From: Geodermatophilaceae bacterium URHA0031
Lineage (GTDB): Bacteria; Actinomycetota; Actinomycetes; Mycobacteriales; Geodermatophilaceae
Direction: 5' to 3'
NCBI GenBank assembly: GCA_000620205.1
Contig: JHVP01000012.1
Coordinates: 97,413-161,412 of the forward strand
Length of the DNA: 64,000 nucleotides
Shown: positions 55,004 through 63,635 of the stretch, piece after piece
How the letters are laid out: each line of letters begins with the position of its first letter
Position numbering within the stretch: the first letter of the stretch is position 1
Notes under the pieces: model-generated
Database searches by the model: none
The model's input: the letters and a program-made list of their open reading frames with translations, nothing else
What the model was told of the DNA's origin: nothing
Made by a program: the position numbers and the translations under genes

Positions 55004-56137
55004 CTAGGCGCGGGCTGCCTCGATGGCCTCGGCCAGGCGGCGCACGCCCTCGTCGACGTCCCCGGGTTGCACCGCCGAGTAGGCGAGCCGGAAGGAGTTC
55101 TCGCCGCCCTCGAGCAGGAAGTCGGTGCCCGGCACGATCGCCACGCCCCGGGCGGCCGCCTCGGTGGTGATCCGGGCGACGTCGTGGCCCTCGCCCTCGG
55201 GCAGCGACACCCACAGGAAGTACCCGCCCTCGGGACGGCGGAAGCTCGCCTGCGGCAGGTGGGCCCGCAGCGCGTCGTCCAGCAGCGCGACCCGTTCGGC
55301 CAGCGCCGCCTTGACCCGCTCCAGCGCCGCGGGGAACCGCTCGCCCTGCAGGTAGGCGTGCACCGTGCCCTGGGCGACCATGTTCGGCGCGATGTAGGTG
55401 TTCGTGGCCCGCACCCGGATCTTCTCGATCAGCGCCGGCGGCCCGACCAGGTAGCCCACCCGGATCCCCGGGCAGACGGTCTTGGAGAACGACGAGGCGT
55501 ACACCACGTGCTCGCTCGCGGCGCCGCCGTCGAGCTCCAGCATCCGCGGCAGCGGCTCCCCGCTGAACCGGATGTCGACGTACGGGTCGTCCTCGAACAG
55601 CACGAACCCGTGCTCGCGTGCCAGCTCCAGCAGCCGCTCCCGCTTGGCCAGCGAGAGCGTGTAGCCGGCCGGGTTCTGGAAGTTGGGGATGACGTGGGCC
55701 AGCGTCGGGCGCAGCCCGCCCTCGAGCAGGGCGGCCACCTCCTCGACGGCGATCCCGTCCTCCTCCAGCGTCACCAGGTGCACGTCGGCGCCGCGGTTGC
55801 GCAGCCCGAGGAGGGTGCGGTCGTAGGTGGGGCGCTCGGTGATGACGGCGGCGCCGGGGGTGGCCAGCTCGTCGAAGAGGAACGCGTCGGCCTGCATCGA
55901 GCCGTTGGTGACCAGCACGTGGTCGACGGGGACGCCGTGCTTCTCGGCGATCCACCGCCGCAGCGGCACGTAGCCGACCGCCGTCCCGTACCCGGTCATC
56001 CCCGCCGGGTCGCTGTCGAAGGCCGCGACGGCGGCCTGCTTGAGGCCCTCGACGTCGACGATGTCGGTCGACGGGGCGCCGCGCGCGAAGGAGATCATCG
56101 GGGTGGCCGGTGAGGTCTGTACCGGGGTGCTGCTCAC
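55004..56137 (-). CDS. class I/II (MocR-like) PLP aminotransferase
   Basis: A 377-residue fold-type I aminotransferase. Substrate and PLP motifs are RGAPSTDIVDVEGL, TGYGTAVGYVPLRRWIAEKH, IPNFQNPAGYTLSLAKRER, and the PLP lysine in YASSFSKTVCPGIRVGYL. The group resembles 2-aminoadipate/valine-pyruvate aminotransferases. GTG start; a CAGACT box 7 nt upstream suggests leaderless transcription. The substrate cannot be fixed. Confidence 0.9.
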   Translation of the reverse strand: MSSTPVQTSPATPMISFARGAPSTDIVDVEGLKQAAVAAFDSDPAGMTGYGTAVGYVPLRRWIAEKHGVPVDHVLVTNGSMQADAFLFDELATPGAAVITERPTYDRTLLGLRNRGADVHLVTLEEDGIAVEEVAALLEGGLRPTLAHVIPNFQNPAGYTLSLAKRERLLELAREHGFVLFEDDPYVDIRFSGEPLPRMLELDGGAASEHVVYASSFSKTVCPGIRVGYLVGPPALIEKIRVRATNTYIAPNMVAQGTVHAYLQGERFPAALERVKAALAERVALLDDALRAHLPQASFRRPEGGYFLWVSLPEGEGHDVARITTEAAARGVAIVPGTDFLLEGGENSFRLAYSAVQPGDVDEGVRRLAEAIEAARA

Positions 56138-56180
56138 ACCGCCGAGTCTGCCGTACCGCCGCCCGGACGGCCCGGGGTCC

Positions 56181-57566
56181 TCAGCCCTCGGCGGCCGCGG
56201 CCGCGGAGCGGACGGCGGCAAGCAGCGAAGCCCGGTCGTGCAGGGTCGTCCGGGCGCGGCCGTGCACGGCGCCGAGCGCGACCTCGGCGGCGTCGATCGC
56301 CCGCCAGTCGGCGAGCAGCACCGGCCGCCCGCCCCGGGCCACCAAGGTGTCGACCCAGTCGTCGTCGCCACGGGGCAGGAGGACGCCGGATGCGACGTCG
56401 GCCAGCAGCGAGGCGACGGTCTCCCGGGCGTCGTGCTTGTTGGTGCCCACGACGCCGGTGGGCCCGCGCTTGATCCAGCCGGCCACGTACTCCCCGCGGC
56501 TCGGCACCCCCTCGCGGAGCACCCTCCCCTCCTGGTGCGGCACCGTGCCGCCGTCCAGCGGCAGCCCCGGGAGGGCGTGCCCGCGGTAGCCGACCGAGCG
56601 CACCACGAGCTCGGCGGGCAGCGTGTACGTCTCCCCGGTGCCGACCGCGCGGCCGTCCTGGTCGACGGTCGTCCGTTCGATCTCCACCCCGGTGACCCGG
56701 TCGGTGCCCAGCAGCCGCACCGGCCGGGCGTGGAACTGCAGGCGCACGGTGGTCCACCCGGCCACCGGCCGGTTCTCGCTGAAGCCCTGCAGCGCGGTGA
56801 GGTTGCGGGCCACGTGCCGGTCCTCGGCGGCCAGGGCCTCGTTGCCCGGATCGGTCAGGTCGCGGGGGTGGACCAGCACCGTCGCCCGGGCCAGGTGCCC
56901 CAGCTCGCGCAGTTCCTGGGTGGTGAAGGTGGCCTGCGCCGGACCACGCCGGCCCAGCACCGTCACCCGCTCCACCGGTGCGGCGGCCAGCGTGTCCAGC
57001 ACGTGCTGCGGCATCTCGGTCGGGTCCAGCTCGGCGGGGGAGCGGGCCAGCACCCGGGCGACGTCGAGGGCCACGTTGCCCACCCCGACGACGACGACGT
57101 CCCGGGCGCGGGCCACGGCGTCCTCGACCCGCGCCCGGTCGGCGTCGGGGTGCCCGCAGTACCAGGCGACGAGGTCGGTGGCGGCCAGGCTGCCGGGGAG
57201 CTCCTCTCCGGGGACGCCCAGCCGCCGGTCGCCGGCCGCGCCGTAGGTGTAGACCACCGCGTCGACGTGCCGGCGCAGCTCCGTCAGCGACAGGTCGGTG
57301 CCGATCTCCACGTTGCCGACGAAGCGGACCCGCTCGTGGTCCAGCGTGGAGTGCAGCGTCTCGCGCAGGGCCCGCATCTTCACGTGGTCCGGGGCGATCC
57401 CGTGCCGGACCAGCCCGAACGGCGTGGGCAGCCGGTCGACGAGGTCCACGGCGACCGGGACGTCGTCCTGCCCGGCGAGGGCCTCGGCGGCGTAGATGCC
57501 CGCCGGCCCGGCGCCCACGACGGCCACCCGCAGCGGGCGCCGTCGGTCAGCTGCGGGTTCGGCCAC
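56181..57566 (-). CDS. fprA: ferredoxin/adrenodoxin-type NADP+ reductase
   Basis: A 461-residue flavoprotein that passes electrons between NADPH and ferredoxin, often for cytochromes P450. FAD motif VVGAGPAGIYAAEAL, then TPFGLVRHGIAPDHVKMRAL, NADP site GVGNVALDVARVLAR, and GWIKRGPTGVVGTNK are all typical of FprA. GTG start at 57566. It is divergent from the ABM-domain gene. No P450 or ferredoxin gene is near. Confidence 0.93.
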   Translation of the reverse strand: MAEPAADRRRPLRVAVVGAGPAGIYAAEALAGQDDVPVAVDLVDRLPTPFGLVRHGIAPDHVKMRALRETLHSTLDHERVRFVGNVEIGTDLSLTELRRHVDAVVYTYGAAGDRRLGVPGEELPGSLAATDLVAWYCGHPDADRARVEDAVARARDVVVVGVGNVALDVARVLARSPAELDPTEMPQHVLDTLAAAPVERVTVLGRRGPAQATFTTQELRELGHLARATVLVHPRDLTDPGNEALAAEDRHVARNLTALQGFSENRPVAGWTTVRLQFHARPVRLLGTDRVTGVEIERTTVDQDGRAVGTGETYTLPAELVVRSVGYRGHALPGLPLDGGTVPHQEGRVLREGVPSRGEYVAGWIKRGPTGVVGTNKHDARETVASLLADVASGVLLPRGDDDWVDTLVARGGRPVLLADWRAIDAAEVALGAVHGRARTTLHDRASLLAAVRSAAAAAEG

Positions 57567-57635
57567 GCCCGCATCGTCGTCCCCAGGGCGGGTAGGCGCC
57601 AGGGTGAGCGTCCGACCCGTCCTGAGGAGAACCTG

Positions 57636-57944
57636 TTGTCCATCCTGATCGTCGCCACCATCTCGCCCAAGCCCGGCCGCGCCGACGCGGTCCGGGAGGC
57701 GTTCACCGCCGCCATCCCGAAGGTGCACGAGGAGCCCGGGTGCGAGCTCTACGCGCTGCACGAGGACGGCTACGGCTTCGTGATGATCGAGCGCTGGGCC
57801 ACCCAGGACGACGTGAAGGCCCACGGCGCCGGCGAGACGTTCAACCAGTTCTCCGAGAGCGTCAAGGAGGACCTCACCGAGCCGATCGGCATCCGGCTGC
57901 TCAGCGCGGTCCCGGCCGGCGACGAGGCCAAGGGCGCCCTGTAG
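57636..57944 (+). CDS. antibiotic biosynthesis monooxygenase (ABM) domain protein
   Basis: A 102-residue ferredoxin-like-fold protein. The start LSILIVATISPKPGRADAVR, PKVHEEPGCELYALHED and MIERWATQDDVKAHGAG are typical of the ABM (YgiN-like) family, which includes quinol monooxygenases and heme-degrading enzymes. It begins with TTG, preceded by GAGGAG at 6 nt. Cofactor and substrate are unknown. Confidence 0.85.
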   Translation: MSILIVATISPKPGRADAVREAFTAAIPKVHEEPGCELYALHEDGYGFVMIERWATQDDVKAHGAGETFNQFSESVKEDLTEPIGIRLLSAVPAGDEAKGAL

Positions 57945-57965
57945 CCGGGCGGGCCCTCTGCCCCC

Positions 57966-58019
57966 GGCCCCCTGCAGGGGCCCGCCGCGAGCTTGCGAGC
58001 GGTGGGGGGCAGGGGGTCC
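57966..58019. terminator. stop-linked hairpin, copy 6
   Basis: Lies between the convergent ABM and nei genes. On the minus strand the nei stop TGA is followed by CGAA and GGACCCCCTGC, pairing with GCAGGGGGCC; inner arms around CTCGCAAGCTCGCGG extend the stem. Nearly identical to copy 2. Confidence 0.78.
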
Positions 58020-58023
58020 TTCG

Positions 58024-58833
58024 TCACACCGCCTGGCAGGTGGGGCACCAGAACAGGTTGCGGCCGACCATCACCTCGGTGCGCACCTCGGTGCCGCAGA
58101 TCCGGCAGGGCAGCCCGGCCCGCCGGTAGACGTAGTGCGCGTCCTCCCGCAGGGCCGGGCCACGCCGGCGCTCCCGGTCGACCCGTTCTGTGGTGACGAT
58201 CCGGCCCGCCTTGACACCGGCCCTCATCAGGACCACCAGGTCGGTCCACATCCGGGCCCACGCCTCCGCGTCGACGTCCCGGCCCGGCCGGAAGGGGCTC
58301 ATCCGCTGCCGGAAGAGGATCTCGGCGCGGTAGACGTTGCCGACCCCGGCGAGCACCGCCTGGTCCATCAGCAGCGCGCCGATCGCCACCCGGCTGCGGG
58401 AGATGCGGGCGAACGCCCTCGCCGGGTCCGACCGCCGGCGCAGCGGGTCCGGGCCCAGCCGGTCGAGGATGAACTGCACCTCGCCGTCGGTGATCAGGTC
58501 GCAGGCGGTGGCGCCGCGCAGGTCGGTCCACACCCCCGCGCCGTCCTCGCCCGGCCCCTCCCAGCGCATCCGCAGCGCGCCCCGGGGCGCCGGTGGCAGC
58601 CCGGTGCCGGAGGTGAACGTCCCGTAGAGCCCCAGGTGCACGTGCACGACGTCCGGGCCGAAGCTGGCGAACAGGTGCTTGCCGTAGGAGGTCACGTCGT
58701 CGAGCACCCGGCCGTCCAGCAGCTCGGCCTGACCGGCGAAGCGGCCTTGGGGGCTCGTCACGTGCACCTCACGGCCGGCGAACGCGGCCTGCTGCTCGCG
58801 GGCGAGCCGGAACAGGGTGTGGCCCTCAGGCAC
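58024..58833 (-). CDS. nei: Fpg/Nei-family DNA glycosylase
   Basis: A 269-residue formamidopyrimidine/endonuclease VIII-type glycosylase that removes oxidised bases and cuts the strand. The N-terminus PEGHTLFRLAREQ carries the catalytic Pro2-Glu3. The helix-2-turn-helix is in LLMDQAVLAGVGNVYRAEIL, and a C-terminal zinc finger CRICG...FWCPTC completes it. PEGHTL places it with actinobacterial Nei. GTG start. It lies 72 bp after the photolyase gene on the same strand. Confidence 0.92.
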   Translation of the reverse strand: MPEGHTLFRLAREQQAAFAGREVHVTSPQGRFAGQAELLDGRVLDDVTSYGKHLFASFGPDVVHVHLGLYGTFTSGTGLPPAPRGALRMRWEGPGEDGAGVWTDLRGATACDLITDGEVQFILDRLGPDPLRRRSDPARAFARISRSRVAIGALLMDQAVLAGVGNVYRAEILFRQRMSPFRPGRDVDAEAWARMWTDLVVLMRAGVKAGRIVTTERVDRERRRGPALREDAHYVYRRAGLPCRICGTEVRTEVMVGRNLFWCPTCQAV

Positions 58834-58905
58834 GGGCGGCTCGCTGCGTCATGACACCAGCGTGACCTGCACGGACGCGCTCCGCCACGACGGCGGACGT
58901 GATCC

Positions 58906-60276
58906 TCATCCGTTCGCGCGGACCCGCTTGTAGCGGTCCAGGCTGACCTCCCGCTCGTGGGCGTGGTCGACGATGCGCTCCGGGTAGCCGGCCGGCAGAC
59001 CGCCGGGCGCCGTCCACGGCTCGTGCACGTACTTCGCGTCCAGGTCGCGCAGCTCGGGCACCCAGCGCTTGACGTAGCTGCCGTCGGGGTCGAACTTCTT
59101 CCCCTGGGTGATCGGGTTGAACACCCGGTAGTAGGGGGAGGCGTCGGTGCCGGTGCCGGCGACCCACTGCCAGCCGTGCTGGTTGCTGGCCAGGTCGCCG
59201 TCGACCAGGTACTGCATGAAGTACCGGGCGCCCAGGGTCCACTCCTGGTGCAGGTCCTTGACCAGGAACGACGCGACGATCATCCGCACCCGGTTGTGCA
59301 CGTAGGCCTCACCGAGCATCTGGCGCATGCCGGCGTCGACGATCGGGAAACCGGTGCGGCCGGTCTCCCAGGCGCGCACCAGCTCCTCGGCGTCCGGGCC
59401 GGTGTCGTACCCCATGCGCTGCAGCTCGGGCTTGAGGTACTCCCGGGCGGAGTCGGGCCGGTGCCAGAGCACGTCGGCGTAGAAGTCCCGCCAGGCGAGC
59501 TCGTCGGTGTACCGCCGGACCGACGCCTGGCCCTCCTCGGCCGCGAGGTCGGCCAGCAGCGTGCGCGGGTGGATGCAGCCGTACTTCAGGTAGGCCGACA
59601 GCCGGCTCGTGCCGTCGGTCCCCGGGCGGTTGCGGCCCTCGTCGTAGCCGAGCAGCCGCTCGTCGCGGAACCGGTGCCAGGCGTCCAGCGCGGCGGACTC
59701 GCCGGCCGGGGGCAGTGACACGCCGGGCAGGTCGGGTCGCTCGGGCGCCGGGTCCGAGCGCACCCCGGTCTGCCACCGGGCCCCGTCGGGCCGGACGGCG
59801 GGGGCGTGCCAACCGTGCTCCCGCCAGGCGCGGGAGAAGGGGGTGAAGACCTGGAACGGGGTGCCGTCGCGCTTGGTGACCCGGCCCGGGGCGACCGCGT
59901 ACGGCGAGCCGGTGCGGACCAAGGGGACGGCGCCCAGCGCCCGCTCCACCGCCTGGTCGCGCCGGCGCCCGTAGGGACCGGCGTCGGCGGTGACGTGCAC
60001 GCTGACCGCGTCGAGCTCGGCGACCAGCGCCGGGACGACGTCCGCCGGGTCGCCGGTGCGACGGACGAGGGCGCCCTCGGTCTGCGCGTCGAGGTCGGTC
60101 AGGCAGTCGAGCAGGAAGCGGCGGCGCGGGTCTCCCGAGGGTCCGTAGAGCCGCTCGTCGAACACGAACAGCGGGACGACGGTGCCGTCGGGACCGGCCG
60201 CGTCGACCGCGGCCAGCAGGGCCGGGTGGTCGCCGAGGCGCAGGTCACGGCGGAACCAGAGCAGCGCAGTGGGCAC
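58906..60276 (-). CDS. phr: deoxyribodipyrimidine photolyase
   Basis: A 456-residue class I CPD photolyase that repairs UV dimers with FADH- and light. The antenna domain opens MPTALLWFRRDLRLGDHPA. FAD sites are GTSRLSAYLKYGCIHP, ELAWRDFYADVLWHRP, GFPIVDAGMRQMLGEAYVHN and NRVRMIVASFLVKDL, followed by FMQYLVDGDLASNQHGWQW and PYYRVFNPITQGKKFDP. GTG start. The GNAT gene ahead on the strand is 41 bp away, and nei follows. Confidence 0.95.
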   Translation of the reverse strand: MPTALLWFRRDLRLGDHPALLAAVDAAGPDGTVVPLFVFDERLYGPSGDPRRRFLLDCLTDLDAQTEGALVRRTGDPADVVPALVAELDAVSVHVTADAGPYGRRRDQAVERALGAVPLVRTGSPYAVAPGRVTKRDGTPFQVFTPFSRAWREHGWHAPAVRPDGARWQTGVRSDPAPERPDLPGVSLPPAGESAALDAWHRFRDERLLGYDEGRNRPGTDGTSRLSAYLKYGCIHPRTLLADLAAEEGQASVRRYTDELAWRDFYADVLWHRPDSAREYLKPELQRMGYDTGPDAEELVRAWETGRTGFPIVDAGMRQMLGEAYVHNRVRMIVASFLVKDLHQEWTLGARYFMQYLVDGDLASNQHGWQWVAGTGTDASPYYRVFNPITQGKKFDPDGSYVKRWVPELRDLDAKYVHEPWTAPGGLPAGYPERIVDHAHEREVSLDRYKRVRANG

Positions 60277-60317
60277 CGGGAGAGCGTAAGAAGGTCGTGC
60301 CCAACCCGCTCGGTGGA

Positions 60318-60638
60318 TCAGCTGTTGGCGGTCGCCAGCCCGAACGTGGGCCGGTCGGCCTCGGCGACGAGGTCGAGCTCCTCGGGGTGGTCGAGGAGGT
60401 ACTTGCGGATGAAGGAGCAGTAGGGGAGCACCTGCAGGTGGCGCTCACGAGCCGCGGTCAGCACGCCGCGGACCAGCTGGGTGCCCAGGCCGCGCCCACC
60501 CCGGGACGGGTCGACCTCGGTGTGCGGCAGGGTCATCACGTCGCCGTCCACGTGGTAGCTGGCCAGGCCGACGCACTGCCCGCCGTCCCGGATCTCGAAA
60601 CGACCCCGCTCGGGGACGTCCACCACCGTGATCTCCAT
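60318..60638 (-). CDS. small GNAT-like acetyltransferase (YidJ type)
   Basis: A 106-residue single-domain protein of the Gcn5-like N-acetyltransferase group. RFEIRDGGQCVGLASYHVDG and the acetyl-CoA loop SRGGRGLGTQLVRGVLTAA are typical, and the C-terminal VLPYCSFIRKYLLDHPE is conserved in this short family. The ATG is preceded by GGAGGTGGAG. Function unknown; it is probably co-transcribed with photolyase. Confidence 0.85.
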   Translation of the reverse strand: MEITVVDVPERGRFEIRDGGQCVGLASYHVDGDVMTLPHTEVDPSRGGRGLGTQLVRGVLTAARERHLQVLPYCSFIRKYLLDHPEELDLVAEADRPTFGLATANS

Positions 60639-60831
60639 CAGATCTCCACCTCCCGCGCCGCCGGCGCCGTTGCCGGGGCTCGTGCTCCCGTCACGGTAAC
60701 CGTTGCGACACGACGACGCCCCTATCCCCACCGACGAGTTCACCCACGGGGATGTTCCCGCGTCCCCCGGAAGAGGCCAGCTAGCCTCAACGCCGCACAC
60801 CCCCGGTCGGCGGCGCCGCGCGCACCGACGA

Positions 60832-60904
60832 GCCCCCATAGCTCAGGGGATAGAGCATCGGTTTCCTAAACCGTGTGTCGCAGGTTCGAATCCTGCTGGG
60901 GGCA
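60832..60904 (+). tRNA. tRNA-Arg (anticodon CCT)
   Basis: Acceptor arms GCCCCCA and TGGGGGC pair perfectly; the D arm is AGCTCAGGGGATAGAGC, the anticodon loop TTCCTAA and the T arm GCAGGTTCGAATCCTGC. The 3' CCA is not encoded in full. A TAGCCT -10-like box is at 60782-60787. The gene for the YczE-like protein runs into it on the other strand. Confidence 0.95.
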
Positions 60905-61522
60905 CCTCCCGGTGCTGACCGTCCGCAGCCGCAGCGCGGGGACGGTGCGGTGCATGAGCGGCCCGATGGCCACGGCGTAGAGCACGGTGCCGATGCCGAC
61001 CGTGCCGCCGAGCAGCCAGCCGATGCCGAGCACGGTCACCTCGATCGACGTGCGGACCAACCGCACCGAGTGCCCGCGCGCGGCGATGCCGGTGGTGAGC
61101 CCGTCCCGCGGCCCCGCGCCGAGCCCGGCTCCGATGTAGGCGCCGGTGGCGACCCCGTTGAGCACGACGCCGGCCAGCAGCAGCGGTATCTGGACGCCGA
61201 CGGTGTGCGTCTCGGGCAGCACGGCCAGCGTGGCGTTGATGCTCAGCCCGACCAGCACCACGTTGCCGAGCGTGCCGACCCCGGGGCGACGGCGCAGCGG
61301 GACCCACAGCAGCAGGACGACGACACCCATGATGATCGACCACGTGCCGACCTCCAGACCGAAGGTCTCCGACAGGCCCTGGTCGAGCACGCTCCACGGC
61401 ATCACCCCGAGCCCGGCCCGCAGCATCAGCCCGACGCTGACCCCGTAGGCCACCAGCCCGGTGACCAGGAGCGCGAACCGGGCAGGTCGGCGGTCGGCGG
61501 GCACCGGCTCGATCAGACGCAT
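60866..61522 (-). CDS. YczE/YitT-like membrane protein
   Basis: A 218-residue membrane protein with about five helices (FALLVTGLVAYGVSVGLML, SIIMGVVVLLLWVPL, LLLAGVVLNGVATGAYIGAG). GLGAGPRDGLTTGIA is conserved in the YczE group. The last 20 or so residues (PQQDSNLRHTV) are encoded by the antisense of tRNA-Arg, so the native C-terminus may depend on where translation ends in that region. It is divergent from the MocR gene, a common pairing. Function unknown; YczE proteins may transport a small solute. Confidence 0.78.
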   Translation of the reverse strand: MRLIEPVPADRRPARFALLVTGLVAYGVSVGLMLRAGLGVMPWSVLDQGLSETFGLEVGTWSIIMGVVVLLLWVPLRRRPGVGTLGNVVLVGLSINATLAVLPETHTVGVQIPLLLAGVVLNGVATGAYIGAGLGAGPRDGLTTGIAARGHSVRLVRTSIEVTVLGIGWLLGGTVGIGTVLYAVAIGPLMHRTVPALRLRTVSTGRCPQQDSNLRHTV

Positions 61523-61553
61523 GCCACCCACGCTGGCAGGGGCGGACGGTCCG

Positions 61554-61603
61554 GCGACAGGGCCAAGTCCGACGTCTTGGCCCTGTCGCGACCAGGCCAA
61601 GTC
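61554..61603. promoter_or_regulatory. MocR operator: 14-bp inverted repeat plus third site
   Basis: Perfect 14-bp arms (61554-61567 and 61576-61589) contain GGCCAAG and CTTGGCC with an 8-bp centre. A third GGCCAAGTC at 61595-61603 repeats the 61561-61569 site in direct orientation. It lies between the divergent YczE and MocR genes, as MocR/PdxR operators usually do. Confidence 0.7.
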
Positions 61604-61618
61604 GCGCAGGATGATCCG

Positions 61619-63001
61619 GTGCGCACCGATCGGCTCGCCGAGCTGCTGGTCCCGTGGCTGGCCGAGGGCCCCGCCTACGCCGCGGTCGCGGCCGGTGTCC
61701 GCGGGCTCGCGCTGGACGGCCGGCTGCCGGTGGGCACCCGGGTGCCGTCGGAGCGGCAGCTCGCCGGCACCCTCGGGCTCAGCCGCACCACCGTCAGCGC
61801 CGCCTACGACGTGCTCCGCGGCGAGGGGTACCTGCGCAGCGCGGCGGGTGCCGGCAGCACCGTCGCGCTGCCGTCGGTCTCCCCGGTGCGCCCGGACGCC
61901 GACCCGGGGGAGCCGGCCGTCGTCCGGGACCTGACCGTCGCCGCGGCCCCGGCGCCCGCGCAGCTGCTGGACGCCGTCGCCGGGGCCACGGCCGACCTGC
62001 GACCGCTGCTGGCCGGGTACGGGCTGCACCCCTACGGACTGCCCGCGCTGCGCACCGCGATCGCGGGGCACCTGACCCGGCGAGGGCTGGCCACCGCGGC
62101 CGAGCAGGTGATGGTGACCAGCGGCGCGCTGGCCGGCTGGGACCTGCTGCTGCGCACCGTCACCCGGCCGGGACAGCGCGCCCTGGTCGAGCAGCCCACC
62201 TACGCGGCCGCCCTGGACTCCGTGGCGGCCAACCACCTGCGACCGGTGGCGCTCCCGGTGAGCGCGGAGGGCTGGGAGCTGCCGGTCGCCGCGGCCGAGG
62301 TCGCGCTGGTCACCCCCGACGGGCAGAACCCCACCGGCCTGCTCGCCGACGACACCCAGCGCCGGGCCCTGCTGGCCGCGCTCGACGCCCCGGTGGTCGT
62401 CGCCGACGAGACCTTCACCGAGCTGGTGCTCGACGGCGGGCACCGCACCCGGCTGGCCGCCCTCGACCGCCGGGTGGTGACCGTCGGCTCGATGAGCAAG
62501 GCCTACTGGTCGGGGCTGCGGGTCGGCTGGGTGCGCGCCGACCCCGCGCTGCTGGCCCGGCTCGCGCAGGTGCGCGGCACCGTCGACCTCAGCAGCCCGG
62601 TGCTCGAGCAGCTGGTCGCCGCCCGGCTGCTCGCCGTCGCCGAGGACGTGGTCGCCGACCGCGTCGCCTGGCTGCGCGCCAGCCGGGACGCCCTGCTGTC
62701 CGCGCTGGCGAGCCGGCTCCCCGACTGGCGGGTCGTCCGGCCGAGCGCCGGCGCCGTGCTCTGGGCGGAGCTGCCCGGGTGCAGCTCCACCCGGCTGGCC
62801 GCGCACGCGCTCGACCTGGGCCTGCGGGTGACGCCGGGACTCCGGTTCACCGTCGACGGCACCGCGGACCGGTGGCTTCGGCTGCCGCTCTCGGTGCCGC
62901 CGGACCAGGCCGACGAGGTCGCCGTGCTGCTGGCCGCGGCGCAGGAGCGCGCGGTCGCCGGTGCCGACACCCGCCGCATCCCGGCGCGCTGGACGGCCTG
63001 A
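61619..63001 (+). CDS. MocR-family PLP-dependent transcriptional regulator
   Basis: A 460-residue fusion of a GntR-type winged helix (RGLALDGRLPVGTRVPSERQ and TLGLSRTTVSAAYDVLRGEG) with an aminotransferase-like domain. The PLP-binding lysine is in VGSMSKAYWSGLRVGW, and TPDGQNPTGLL and ADETFTELVLDGG are typical. Such proteins sense PLP or an amino acid. The GTG start is 6 nt after a CAGGAT box, so it may be leaderless. It probably regulates the divergent YczE-like gene through the inverted repeat. Confidence 0.9.
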   Translation: MRTDRLAELLVPWLAEGPAYAAVAAGVRGLALDGRLPVGTRVPSERQLAGTLGLSRTTVSAAYDVLRGEGYLRSAAGAGSTVALPSVSPVRPDADPGEPAVVRDLTVAAAPAPAQLLDAVAGATADLRPLLAGYGLHPYGLPALRTAIAGHLTRRGLATAAEQVMVTSGALAGWDLLLRTVTRPGQRALVEQPTYAAALDSVAANHLRPVALPVSAEGWELPVAAAEVALVTPDGQNPTGLLADDTQRRALLAALDAPVVVADETFTELVLDGGHRTRLAALDRRVVTVGSMSKAYWSGLRVGWVRADPALLARLAQVRGTVDLSSPVLEQLVAARLLAVAEDVVADRVAWLRASRDALLSALASRLPDWRVVRPSAGAVLWAELPGCSSTRLAAHALDLGLRVTPGLRFTVDGTADRWLRLPLSVPPDQADEVAVLLAAAQERAVAGADTRRIPARWTA

Positions 63002-63058
63002 GCAGCCGGGGCCCGGGGGGTCGCCGACCCGGGACCGGACGCAGGCGAGACTGGTGGC

Positions 63059-63496
63059 ATGACCGCCTCGAACACCCGGCCGCGGGAGGACCCCGCCCCG
63101 CTGTCCGCGGACGCGCGGGCGCTGCTGCACGCCTTGCTCGCCCACGACTTCCCCGGCGCGGTGGAGCTGCGCGCCCAGGTGGACCGGGCGACGGCGACCT
63201 CCGGCTGCAGCTGCGGGTGCGGCACGCTCGACCTGCAGGTGCCCAGCGACGTGCCGACCACGTCCTCCGGTGGCGCCGCCCCGGTGGAGGGGACCGTCGT
63301 GGGCCCGGACGGGCGCCCGATCGGCAACGTGCTGCTGTTCGTCGAGGGCGGCGCGCTGAGCAGGCTCGACGTCACCTCCCACGGCGACCCGCTGCCGCTG
63401 CCCGCGCCGGAGCAGGTGACCTGGGGCCGGACGGCCTGGGCGGGGCAGGACACGGTGCGGCGGCCCGCCCGGTTCCGCCGCGACCAGGTGCGCTGA
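63059..63496 (+). CDS. hypothetical protein with Cys cluster
   Basis: A 145-residue soluble protein that I do not recognise. A helical start (ALLHALLAHDFPGAVELRAQ) is followed by SGCSCGCGTLDLQVP, a CxCxC cluster, and a beta-rich half (GRPIGNVLLFVEGGALSRLD). The cysteines could bind a metal. The ATG lies 57 bp after the MocR stop on the same strand. Function unknown. Confidence 0.65.
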   Translation: MTASNTRPREDPAPLSADARALLHALLAHDFPGAVELRAQVDRATATSGCSCGCGTLDLQVPSDVPTTSSGGAAPVEGTVVGPDGRPIGNVLLFVEGGALSRLDVTSHGDPLPLPAPEQVTWGRTAWAGQDTVRRPARFRRDQVR

Positions 63497-63635
63497 CCGG
63501 GGGCCCCGCCGGCCACGGTGCGTGAGGACGCCGCGGAGCTCGCCGAGGTGGGGCAGGAAGATGTTCAAGCAACGCGGTCACCCGGTCGATCTACTGGTTG
63601 TCAGTCGATCACCCACTGTGAGCGGAGCAACGAAC

